Source: Arenibacter sp040216555 (GTDB lineage: Bacteria > Bacteroidota > Bacteroidia > Flavobacteriales > Flavobacteriaceae). Taken from it: DNA of 64,000 nucleotides. This document shows positions 16,283-24,044 of this stretch, in pieces (position 1 is the first letter of the stretch; every line of letters begins with the position of its first letter). Made by a program: the position numbers and the translations under genes. Below the pieces are notes generated by a model. The model ran no database searches, was not told the DNA's origin, and saw only the letters and a list, made by a program, of their open reading frames with translations. The stretch is from positions 142,518 through 206,517 of the forward strand of contig JAVJOW010000022.1 of NCBI GenBank assembly GCA_040216555.1, written 5' to 3'.

Positions 16283-18847
16283 TTACCGCTGCCAAAGAAT
16301 CAAATTATTTTCCAATGGCACGGAAACATTATCATAACATGGAACTATACGCGCGGTATAATGACAGGCCGGTCGGTCCGTAAGCACCCGGGCTACGCAC
16401 TCATGCTCCACCTGTCCAGCCAGAAGCCCAATAATCTCCATTGTTATAATTTCTGGTGATCTTCCATTGATTCCTTCCGCAAAAAGTTCAATTGAAATAG
16501 CATCTGGACTTATGGTATTCAACCATACCATTATTCTAAATAAATAACCATCATCAAGGTTTTCTATTTGGGTTTCACCAAAATGAACCTGCCCCCATTT
16601 ACTCCTTAAAGTTTTATTTGTGTCCACCAATCCTTTGCCTAAAACACCACTTTTGGCCGCTCTATTTTTGTAATTGGCCGCGGCTGGAAGATAATACTTT
16701 TCGGTGTATTCCCGAACTGCACGGTTGGCCGAAAATTGAGGGGTTAAGGTGGACATACTATTGCGCATTTTGGCTATCCATTGTTCTGGTAGCCCATTAG
16801 CATTGCGATTATAAAATTCAGGCACTACTTTTTGTTCCAACAATTCGTATAATTTACTGGCCTCTTCCGCATCCCACGCCGGGTCCTCCCCATGTTCGCG
16901 ACAATCGCCTAAGGCCCATCCAACCTCAGGGGTATAGGCCTCGGCCCACCATCCGTCCAATTCGGACAAATTTAGACCCCCATTGACCAATACCTTCATT
17001 CCACTGGTTCCACAGGCTTCCCAAGGACGCCTAGGTGTATTTATCCAAACATCCACCCCTTGCACTAGTTGTTCTGTCAACAGCATGTCATAATCACTTA
17101 GAAAAACTATGTGCTTATATAAATTGTGTTTTTGAATAAATTGGACCCACTGTCGTATCAAGGCCTTTCCAGACTCATCAAAAGGAGGTGCCTTGCCCGC
17201 TAAGACCAATTGAACCGGCCGTTCTGGATTGGTAAGTATCCGAATAAATCTTTCCGTATCGTGCAACAGGAGATTGGGTCTTTTGTACGGCACAAATCGC
17301 CGGGCAAAACCTAAGGTCAAAGTTTCAGGGTCAAAAACCTGATCGGCCAATTCCACAATTTCTACAGCCTGACCGGAATCCATTGTTTGATCTTTGTACC
17401 TATCGCGGATATGATTTATCATGTGGTTCCTTGCATTGTTCCTAAACTGCCATAGATCCACATCGGACACAGATAATATGTTTTGGTCCACGGCCTCCAG
17501 ATTCCCTCTCCATCGCTCTTTTCCACAGGAATGTGTCCAAATGGTATCTGCAAATTCCGAATCCCAGCTGGGCATATGTACCCCATTGGTTACATATCCT
17601 ACAGGAACTTCATTGGTAGGCCATCTTGGAAACAGGTTTTTAAAAAGTTTGCGACTTACCTCACCGTGTAGTCGACTTACTCCATTTACCCCACTACTTC
17701 CGTGAATAGCCAAATAGGCCATATTGAAATACTCGGATGAATTGTACGGATTCTCTCTTCCCAGCGCCATTAAATCATTAAAATCTATATGGAGCATCTC
17801 CATAGCATAGGTGCCAAAAAACTGCCACATCATTGAAGGGCTAAAATGATCAAATCCGGCGGCTATGGCGGTATGGGTAGTAAAGAGATTTCCTGCCCTG
17901 GTAACCGCCAAGGCCTCTTCAAAAGTTAACCCGTTCTCTTTCATGAAATCTGCTGCCCGTTCCAGGACAAGAAAGGCCGAATGCCCCTCGTTCATATGAC
18001 ACACTTCGGGCTGAATATTCATTGCCTTAAGTAATTTCCATCCCCCAATTCCCAGAATTATTTCCTGTTGGATGCGCAGATCCGATCCCCCACCATAGAC
18101 CTGACCGGTAATTTTTCTATGAAACGGCATGTTTACAGGGTCGTTACTATCCATCAAGAATAATCTTACCCTTCCCACCTGCACCTGCCATGTGCGCAAC
18201 CAAACGGTATGACCGGATAAAGTAATATTGACCCGCAACCACTCTCCATTGGGCAAACGTAAAGGTGATATTGGTAATTGCCCCGGGTCATTGTACGGAA
18301 AAAGTGCTTGCTGGGTACCAAATTCATCAATTAGCTGTCGAAAATATCCTTGCTGGTACAACAAACCCACTGCAACAACAGGAACACCAAGATCACTGGC
18401 CGATTTCAACTGATCCCCTGCAACATTGCCTAAGCCCCCAACATAAATAGGCAATGCTTCGCTAAGCATAAATTCCATACTGAAATAGGCAATGCAGTTC
18501 AATGGTGATGTTGGATGGCTCCTTTGGAACCAAGCAGGATCAGTACTGGATTTTTCCTTCAGCGTCATCATTTCATTCAACCTTGCCCTAAAAGCCTTAT
18601 CGGCCATTTGCTTTATCAATTGGTCTCGGGAAACGTTCTGCAAAACTACCCAAGGATTATGGGTCTCCATCCATAGTTCGGGATCCAACCGGTACCAGAT
18701 TTCATCCACGGCATGGTTCCATGACCATCGTAAATCAAGGGCCAACTCCATAAGTGCGTCCACCCCATCAATATCCGTAGGAATAAAACCATAAACCTGG
18801 TTGTTTACAAGAGGTTGTCGCGAACTATTTTTTTCTTTTCCTACCAC
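16283..18847 (-). CDS. glgP: Alpha-glucan (glycogen) phosphorylase, DUF3417 type
   Basis: This 854-residue cytosolic enzyme releases glucose-1-phosphate from glycogen-like glucans. An N-terminal DUF3417 segment (about 1-110, with LALDLRWSWNHA) is followed by the GT35 phosphorylase core: CIAYFSMEFMLSEALPIYVGGLG, NEGHSAFLVLERA, VTNGVHMPSW, FARRFVPYKRP, and the PLP/phosphate region WINTPRRPWEACGTSGMK, then NGGLNLSELDGWWAEAY. It belongs to the short bacterial/archaeal group rather than GlgP of E. coli. Mobilising reserve glucan fits an energy-starvation island. Upstream is only a poor -7 candidate (AACCTTTG, minus strand, 18904-18897) and no operator. Confidence 0.93.
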   Translation of the reverse strand: MVGKEKNSSRQPLVNNQVYGFIPTDIDGVDALMELALDLRWSWNHAVDEIWYRLDPELWMETHNPWVVLQNVSRDQLIKQMADKAFRARLNEMMTLKEKSSTDPAWFQRSHPTSPLNCIAYFSMEFMLSEALPIYVGGLGNVAGDQLKSASDLGVPVVAVGLLYQQGYFRQLIDEFGTQQALFPYNDPGQLPISPLRLPNGEWLRVNITLSGHTVWLRTWQVQVGRVRLFLMDSNDPVNMPFHRKITGQVYGGGSDLRIQQEIILGIGGWKLLKAMNIQPEVCHMNEGHSAFLVLERAADFMKENGLTFEEALAVTRAGNLFTTHTAIAAGFDHFSPSMMWQFFGTYAMEMLHIDFNDLMALGRENPYNSSEYFNMAYLAIHGSSGVNGVSRLHGEVSRKLFKNLFPRWPTNEVPVGYVTNGVHMPSWDSEFADTIWTHSCGKERWRGNLEAVDQNILSVSDVDLWQFRNNARNHMINHIRDRYKDQTMDSGQAVEIVELADQVFDPETLTLGFARRFVPYKRPNLLLHDTERFIRILTNPERPVQLVLAGKAPPFDESGKALIRQWVQFIQKHNLYKHIVFLSDYDMLLTEQLVQGVDVWINTPRRPWEACGTSGMKVLVNGGLNLSELDGWWAEAYTPEVGWALGDCREHGEDPAWDAEEASKLYELLEQKVVPEFYNRNANGLPEQWIAKMRNSMSTLTPQFSANRAVREYTEKYYLPAAANYKNRAAKSGVLGKGLVDTNKTLRSKWGQVHFGETQIENLDDGYLFRIMVWLNTISPDAISIELFAEGINGRSPEIITMEIIGLLAGQVEHECVARVLTDRPACHYTARIVPCYDNVSVPLENNLILWQR

Positions 18848-19021
18848 GTTTAGTTTTTAATACCATTAAATAATGGGAAGTTGTATACGGTTAAAACAAA
18901 GGTTTTTAATTGGCAATTGGAGCATGTATTTTGGGTAGGAAGTCTTCCATAGAATCATTATAACTTGGCTCCAATGATAACAACCTTCCAGAACATATGT
19001 TACACTTGAATTCATAAATCC

Positions 19022-20110
19022 CTAAGTGGACGATACGGTTTTCAATAATATAAATTCACTAATATTTACCATATCTATAGCACCTACCAATTTTTCATTA
19101 CTTGTTACCGGAAAAAAACTCTTTTTTTCCTTACCAACAAGTTCCAATACCTTGGTGATCTCTGTAGATTCATCAATCACAAGGAAGTTCTTATCCATAA
19201 TATCCCTTACAAGTGTTGAAGGGGTCTTGGCATACTTAATAACATCCTTCTGGGTTACAATACCAACAATATCCTTGTCTTGGGCTACCACAAAATCTTT
19301 TTCCGTACTTGCCAAAAGGATATCTATAACTTCTTGCACATTATTATCCGGACGTAGTACCGTTATTTTGGTCAAGGTAGCTTCCTTTACAAGATGCCCC
19401 TGCAATAGGGAGTTTTGCTTAACCATTTGATTCTCGCCATACGCCCCAAAGAAAATAAAAAAGGCTATCAGAATTAAAAAGGGATTTACGAAAAATCCTA
19501 GTATAAAAAACACCACAGCCAAGGCCTGGCCAATACTGGCTGCGATATTCGTTGCATCTACACGACTCAATCTAAATGCTAACAAGGCCCTAAGTACCCG
19601 TCCGCCATCCATTGGAAATGCAGGTATAAGATTAAAGACCACCAACATTACATTGGCTACAAAAAGATAAAATAGAAAATTCTGTAGGTTGGGTGCATAT
19701 AGCATCTCTTCTACCATTATATTATCGAAATTGAAATAGCTTTTGATAGGTATTATAAGAGACAAAATAATGGCTATCACAACATTAACGGCCGGACCGG
19801 CCAAGGCTACCAAAAGTTCTTGTCCAGGTTTTTCCGGCATTTTGTCCAAGGTGGCCACACCGCCAATGGGTAGAAGAATAATTCTTTGAGTCTTGATTCC
19901 AAACTTTCTAGCGGTCAGGGCATGACCCAGTTCATGTAGTACTACACAGGCCATCAATACCAAAATAAATCCTTGGTTAACGGCCACCCTTTCAAAATTT
20001 CCACTATTCTGAAACTCAACAAAACCGGCCCAAATCAATAATAGTGCAAAAGTCCAATGCACTTCCAATCGAATACCGGCAATCTTTCCCAATCTTAAAA
20101 AACCCTTCAT
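19022..20110 (-). CDS. Site-2 protease (M50 family) with two CBS domains
   Basis: This 362-residue intramembrane metalloprotease of the archaeal/bacterial SpoIVFB-like group has about six membrane helices, the zinc motif HELGH (VVLHELGHALTARKFG) and the third ligand Asp in FPMDGGRVLRAL. The C-terminal 120 residues hold two CBS repeats (TLTKITVLRPDNN..., LVRDIMDKNFLVID...), which usually bind adenine nucleotides and gate activity. The start at 20110 (MKGFLRLGKIAG) is preferred: the longer frame would begin inside the operator P7, and transcription should start near 20120. Confidence 0.9.
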   Translation of the reverse strand: MKGFLRLGKIAGIRLEVHWTFALLLIWAGFVEFQNSGNFERVAVNQGFILVLMACVVLHELGHALTARKFGIKTQRIILLPIGGVATLDKMPEKPGQELLVALAGPAVNVVIAIILSLIIPIKSYFNFDNIMVEEMLYAPNLQNFLFYLFVANVMLVVFNLIPAFPMDGGRVLRALLAFRLSRVDATNIAASIGQALAVVFFILGFFVNPFLILIAFFIFFGAYGENQMVKQNSLLQGHLVKEATLTKITVLRPDNNVQEVIDILLASTEKDFVVAQDKDIVGIVTQKDVIKYAKTPSTLVRDIMDKNFLVIDESTEITKVLELVGKEKKSFFPVTSNEKLVGAIDMVNISEFILLKTVSST

Positions 20111-20124
20111 AAGTAAAATTTTGT

Positions 20125-20167
20125 TGAAGGTATTTCCGCAGCGCGACATTGACAATGACAAATATCA
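20125..20167 (-). promoter_or_regulatory. CRP/FNR-type operator-promoter (P7) of M50 protease
   Basis: The operator TGACAAATATCA is at 20156-20167 (centre 20161.5). The minus strand reads TACCTTCA from 20132, 29.5 bp from the centre but with two mismatches to TAnnTTTG, so this is one of the weaker boxes. Confidence 0.55.
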
Positions 20168-20384
20168 TAAGTGGCAAAATTGCTCTTCTGAATATCTTGG
20201 GGAAGCAAAACTAATTTATTTGAAATAGAACAACTATAGGTGGGTAATGGAAAATACCGCCAGGTTTTGGCCGTAAAGGTGAAAAAATGTAAATGGAGAA
20301 GATAAAGACGAACATGAAAACGAACAAAATTAAGTCAAGAACTAAATTTAAGATACTCCTATCCAAAAGAAAAAATTGCCAAAA

Positions 20385-20900
20385 TCAGCCTATTTTTAAA
20401 TTGCGAATTCGGGCATTTATCGAAGCAATTTCCTCCTTTTGCAATTTTCCTATAAGAATTCTAAAGTCCTTTTCCAATCTAGGTTCATGGTCTTTAATAT
20501 CACATAGGGCCTGTAAAGCGTTCACCCTTACGATCCTACTTTCTGAAGGGTCACTTGCCCATTCCTTAAGCTTCGCCAAGACTATTTCCAATTCATGGTC
20601 AGTCAGCGGCAACCTCGACACCAATAAGGACAAGTGCCACTTCAATTCCTTGTCTTTGGCGCTTTGGAGCAACCCCAATAAGTCACTTTTGTGACTTGCA
20701 AGATATTCGGGATGCCTAAGGTTGCTTTTTTCCACGGTATCTGCAGCCCTCATAACTATTGGCCTATCCTTGGAGTACATATAACGGAATAAAATGTCGA
20801 AGTCCTTCTGGTCCCGTATTAAAGGTACAAGAAACTTTACCCCGCCTATGGTCCTTAGATCTCCACCCTCCAAATATTTTCTCATTTCTCTTTTATCCAT
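20385..20900 (-). CDS. HEAT/ARM-like helical repeat protein
   Basis: This 171-residue soluble all-helical protein resembles HEAT-like repeats: VMRAADTVEKSNLRHPEYL, KWHLSLLVSRLPLTDHELEIVLAKL and VRVNALQALCDIKDHEPRLE are successive helix pairs with the A-D-x-V/A-L-x-x-L spacing. Such proteins are usually binding scaffolds. It is the last gene of the operon 22307-21665-20900 on the minus strand, only 3 bp after the SDR gene, and is controlled by P8. A specific partner cannot be named. Confidence 0.75.
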   Translation of the reverse strand: MDKREMRKYLEGGDLRTIGGVKFLVPLIRDQKDFDILFRYMYSKDRPIVMRAADTVEKSNLRHPEYLASHKSDLLGLLQSAKDKELKWHLSLLVSRLPLTDHELEIVLAKLKEWASDPSESRIVRVNALQALCDIKDHEPRLEKDFRILIGKLQKEEIASINARIRNLKIG

Positions 20901-20903
20901 GTT

Positions 20904-21665
20904 TCATGAACTTAACATGCCGCCATCTACCACATGGGTAGTTCCGGTAATATATTTACTCTCGTCCGAGGCCAGGAAAAGAGCCATCGCTGCAATCTCG
21001 CTAGATTCTGCATAACGACCTAAAGGTACAGCGGCCTCAAAGCCTTTCATAACCTGATCAGGACTACTGGGCGACATATCCTCTTCAATGCGTCGCATCA
21101 TATTATTGTTGACGGGACCCGGATGAATGGTATTCACTCGAATTTTACGTTGGGCATTTTCTTGGGCCGCGACCCTCATTATACCCACTACTGCATGTTT
21201 GCTGGCCACATAAGCTCCCAGCCCTGAAAAGCCCTTTAAACCTGCCACAGAAGAAGTGATTATCACACTGCCACCTTGTTGCATTTTCGGAATTACATGC
21301 TTGCACCCAAGCCATACCCCTTTTAGGTTTACCCCAATTACCTTATCGAAAATGTCGTCCGGATATTCCGAAATTGGTTTGGAAGTACCTTCAATTCCGG
21401 CATTGGCGAAGAATATATCGATCTTTCCATGAACCTCTAGCGTTGTCTCTACAAACTTTTCGTTGTCCACAGCTTTTGAAACATCGGCAACACAAATGGA
21501 CAGATTCTCGTGATCTATTGCCAAGATCGCCTTTTCCAAAATTTCCCTATCAATATCTACGATAACCACCTTGGCTCCTTCCTTCAAAAAGAGTTTTGCG
21601 GTGGCCAATCCTATTCCTCCAGCACCACCTGTTATAACGGCTACTTTATCCTTTAATCGTAACAT
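20904..21665 (-). CDS. Short-chain dehydrogenase/reductase
   Basis: This 253-residue NAD(P)-dependent oxidoreductase has a classical SDR fold: cofactor motif TGGAGGIGLATA near residue 12, the NAG motif in FFANAGIEG, catalytic Ser in VIITSSVAG and Y-x-A-S-K (YVASKHAVVG), and the family C-terminus YITGTTHVVDGGML. An acidic residue after beta-strand 2 (VIVDIDRE) favours NAD over NADP. The substrate is unknown; 3-oxoacyl-ACP reductase or sugar/alcohol dehydrogenase relatives are possible. It sits between a WG-repeat protein and a HEAT protein, 3 bp from each. Confidence 0.92.
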   Translation of the reverse strand: MLRLKDKVAVITGGAGGIGLATAKLFLKEGAKVVIVDIDREILEKAILAIDHENLSICVADVSKAVDNEKFVETTLEVHGKIDIFFANAGIEGTSKPISEYPDDIFDKVIGVNLKGVWLGCKHVIPKMQQGGSVIITSSVAGLKGFSGLGAYVASKHAVVGIMRVAAQENAQRKIRVNTIHPGPVNNNMMRRIEEDMSPSSPDQVMKGFEAAVPLGRYAESSEIAAMALFLASDESKYITGTTHVVDGGMLSS

Positions 21666-21668
21666 TTT

Positions 21669-22307
21669 TTAATTATTTAAAGTTATCTTTCTTACTTCCC
21701 AACCTTGATCCTGAGTATATACCGCAACAAGACCATCAGTCAATTGTTGTACCCCTACTGAAGGCATCTGATACCTTTTTTTGGTCATTTGGATATTGTA
21801 TCTTCTATTAAAGAACTCTACAATTTTCCCTGAAGAGTCCAACAGAACGTCGTGAAACTTAAATTCGTAAATATCAAGATTGAATTCGTTTTTCCCCTTC
21901 ATGGATTTCTCAAAAAGGACAGCCGTAGTAAAACCATTCTTAAAAGGATAAACATTTAGTAGCTGGGGTTCAAGTACTACATTACCCTTTGTATCGATAA
22001 ATCCGAAAACGGGAACACCATCCTCAACAATTTTGGTTATCAGGCACCTTCCTTCATTGAACATAGGATATTGAACACCGGAAATATCCTTTTTAGAGGT
22101 GTCCGCATCCCTGTTCCAATAAATATCGCTGCGAAAATCGATGACCATTGTACCCTCTTCATCAATAAATCCCCATTGATTGCCTTGGCGAACAGCTGCC
22201 AATCCTTCGCTAAAGGGAGCTATTTCATCAATGTTTTTAACGGTTTGGGAATGGAATACATTTGGAAGCATAAGCATTATGAATGCCGTAATAATATATT
22301 TTTTCAT
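21669..22307 (-). CDS. Secreted WG-repeat protein
   Basis: This 212-residue protein starts with a signal peptide (about residues 1-20, ending FHSQT) followed by WG-type repeats: PFSEGLAAVRQGNQWGFIDEEGTMVI, NEGRCLITK...FGFIDTKGNVVLEP and LTDGLVAVYTQ. These beta-repeats occur in periplasmic or surface proteins and probably bind partners. It is the first gene of a tight operon with an SDR and a HEAT protein. A secreted product in an operon with cytosolic proteins is unusual. Operator P8 lies upstream. Confidence 0.82.
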   Translation of the reverse strand: MKKYIITAFIMLMLPNVFHSQTVKNIDEIAPFSEGLAAVRQGNQWGFIDEEGTMVIDFRSDIYWNRDADTSKKDISGVQYPMFNEGRCLITKIVEDGVPVFGFIDTKGNVVLEPQLLNVYPFKNGFTTAVLFEKSMKGKNEFNLDIYEFKFHDVLLDSSGKIVEFFNRRYNIQMTKKRYQMPSVGVQQLTDGLVAVYTQDQGWEVRKITLNN

Positions 22308-22328
22308 GACTTTGAATTTTAATTTCCT

Positions 22329-22371
22329 CTAAAATAGTGTATCGCAATCCAGTACAAAATGACCAATGTCA
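22329..22371 (-). promoter_or_regulatory. CRP/FNR-type operator-promoter (P8) of WG/SDR/HEAT operon
   Basis: The operator TGACCAATGTCA is at 22360-22371 (centre 22365.5), identical to that of P11. The minus strand reads TATTTTAG from 22336, one mismatch to TAnnTTTG and exactly 29.5 bp from the centre. Confidence 0.7.
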
Positions 22372-22499
22372 GTAGTGTACAAATATAAAATCCCAAGCAC
22401 GGCCTTTCATCCATGTTCTTGGTTAGGAGATGTAAATAGAATATTAGCCCACTTAAAGTTCGGGGATCCTTGAAATGTCTTTAAGTAAAACTGATATAG

Positions 22500-22542
22500 T
22501 GACCAATATCATTTTAAATAGTCCGGCCACTGTATATTTTTG
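22500..22542 (+). promoter_or_regulatory. CRP/FNR-type operator-promoter (P9) of first USP gene
   Basis: The operator TGACCAATATCA is at 22500-22511 (centre 22505.5). A perfect TATTTTTG box at 22535-22542 starts 29.5 bp from the centre. The following gene begins about 140 nt downstream, an unusually long leader for this window. Confidence 0.72.
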
Positions 22543-22606
22543 TTTCAGAACATTTAAGCATTCTACCGGGACCTTGGCCTAGTCTATCCAGAATTAGCAA
22601 TTTTGC

Positions 22607-22693
22607 ATGGGTGCAATCGCCCCACATAAGGGAATTGAAACGGCTGTCATAAGTAGAACTAAGATGATCACAACCCTAAAAAATATACAATGA
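22607..22693 (+). CDS. Possible 28-residue leader ORF overlapping the USP start
   Basis: In the long leader after P9 an ATG opens a 28-codon frame (begins MGAIAPHKGIETAV) whose TGA overlaps the USP start codon as ATGA. This geometry allows translational coupling. No ribosome-binding site is evident, and a frame this short can arise by chance, so it is listed as tentative. Confidence 0.22.
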   Translation: MGAIAPHKGIETAVISRTKMITTLKNIQ

Positions 22694-23514
22694 AACACAT
22701 ATTGGTACCTGTTGATTTTTCCGAGCACTCTGCCTATGCGCTGGAGGCTGCTGCTGCTATAGCAAAACAGCAGAACGCGGATATTACTGTATTGCATATG
22801 CTGGGAATTTCCGAGGCATTAATAGCCGAAGAGGAATTATTAGAGTACGAAGAAGCCAAATACTTTATGGGGCTTGCAAAGAAAAAATTTAAGACCTTCT
22901 TGGATAAACCTTATTTAAAGGACATCACTATTCATAAAATAGTGCAAAATTACAAGGTATTCAGCGAGCTAAACAATGTGGCCAAGGAACAAAATATAGA
23001 TTTAATCGTAATGGGTTCTCATGGTAGTACAGGTTTCAATGAGATTTTTATTGGCTCCAATACCGAAAAGGTGGTACGCACTTCCGCTGTTCCTGTTTTG
23101 GTTATAAAAGAGCAAAATTCAAACTTCACTATAAACAATATCCTTTTTGCCTGTAGTTTTTCAGAGGATATGATAAAGGCATTTAAGAATGTTAAGTTGA
23201 TGGCACAAGAATTGTCGGCCCAATTAAAATTGGTTTACATCAATACCCCATATCAAGATTTTTTAAGCACTCCGGAAGCTGAAAATCGCATAGGCAAATT
23301 CATGTCGAAGGCCGGGGATACCCAATCCACAGTTGAAATTTACAATGACCGTAGTGTGGAAAATGGGATACTTAATTATAGTAATACCGAAAAATTTGAC
23401 CTCCTTGCACTTCCTACACATGGAAGAAAAGGACTTTCACATTTTCTATTGGGAAGTGTAGGGGAAGATATCGCCAACCACGCAAGATTGCCGGTAATGA
23501 CATTTAAGATCTGA
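22690..23514 (+). CDS. Tandem universal stress protein, both halves near-canonical
   Basis: This 274-residue cytosolic protein has two UspA domains. The N-half carries MGSHGSTGFNEIFIGSNT, a full G-x2-G-x9-G-S ATP loop. The C-half keeps THGRKGLSHFLLGSVG, with only the first glycine replaced by proline. This is the most conventional of the ten USPs in the window; the others have a rebuilt second half. It stands alone between the SDR operon and the TerB gene and is controlled by P9. The role is inferred as nucleotide-linked stress survival. Confidence 0.92.
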   Translation: MKHILVPVDFSEHSAYALEAAAAIAKQQNADITVLHMLGISEALIAEEELLEYEEAKYFMGLAKKKFKTFLDKPYLKDITIHKIVQNYKVFSELNNVAKEQNIDLIVMGSHGSTGFNEIFIGSNTEKVVRTSAVPVLVIKEQNSNFTINNILFACSFSEDMIKAFKNVKLMAQELSAQLKLVYINTPYQDFLSTPEAENRIGKFMSKAGDTQSTVEIYNDRSVENGILNYSNTEKFDLLALPTHGRKGLSHFLLGSVGEDIANHARLPVMTFKI

Positions 23515-23547
23515 TCAAAGATCAGGGTCCAGACCAATTCTATATTA

Positions 23548-23952
23548 CTATTCCTTTAGCAAAAGTTCCAATTTGCCCAGCATCACCAATTCCGCCTTAT
23601 TTTTGCCTGAAAAACTATTGGAAATGGCATTCGCGGTGTCCAAAATAAGCACCTTGATAAACTTATTGAACATATTGCTATTATCTTTATAGAACTCCTT
23701 AAACTCATCGTAACACGCTTCACTATCCTCCTCATTGTCCATAGCCCAATCGAATACCGATTCGATTTGAAAAGCCCCATCGGTTCCAAATTCATCCTCC
23801 AGCTCATCCACCTCCAACCAGTATTTTCTGATAAAGGACCTAAGCTTGCTTACTTCCTTACCGTTTACGCGGGAGTCTGCCATGGCAATGGCGTAGAATA
23901 ATTTTCCCAAGTTTTCGTATAATTCCTTACCTACTTTCTTTGTATTTTTCAT
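23548..23952 (-). CDS. TerB-like protein
   Basis: This 134-residue soluble helical acidic protein has the TerB-type opening (LGKLFYAIAMADSRVNGKEVSKLRSFI), where TerB proteins bind metal through acidic residues in an AxADGxVxxxE context. Here the Asp in AMADSRV is kept. The rest is acidic and helical (DELEDEFGTDGAF, NEEDSEACYDEF). Tellurite resistance proper is not implied; the fold is used widely at membranes and in stress complexes. It is transcribed divergently from the second kinase; operator P10 faces it with the standard 29.5-bp spacing. Confidence 0.7.
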   Translation of the reverse strand: MKNTKKVGKELYENLGKLFYAIAMADSRVNGKEVSKLRSFIRKYWLEVDELEDEFGTDGAFQIESVFDWAMDNEEDSEACYDEFKEFYKDNSNMFNKFIKVLILDTANAISNSFSGKNKAELVMLGKLELLLKE

Positions 23953-23977
23953 TTTTATCTTGTTGAAGAGAATGAGT

Positions 23978-24040
23978 TAAAAATAGCGAATAGACCAAGT
24001 TTTTTATATGACAATAATCAGTTTAAAAATTTTATCTTTG
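23978..24040. promoter_or_regulatory. CRP/FNR-type operator (P10) between terB-like and kinase 2 genes
   Basis: The operator TGACAATAATCA is at 24009-24020 (centre 24014.5). Toward the TerB gene the minus strand reads TATTTTTA from 23985, 29.5 bp away. Toward kinase 2 a perfect TATCTTTG box lies at 24033-24040, only 18.5 bp away, so the same site should overlap that promoter's upstream region and could repress it. Confidence 0.62.
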
Positions 24041-24044
24041 GCTT

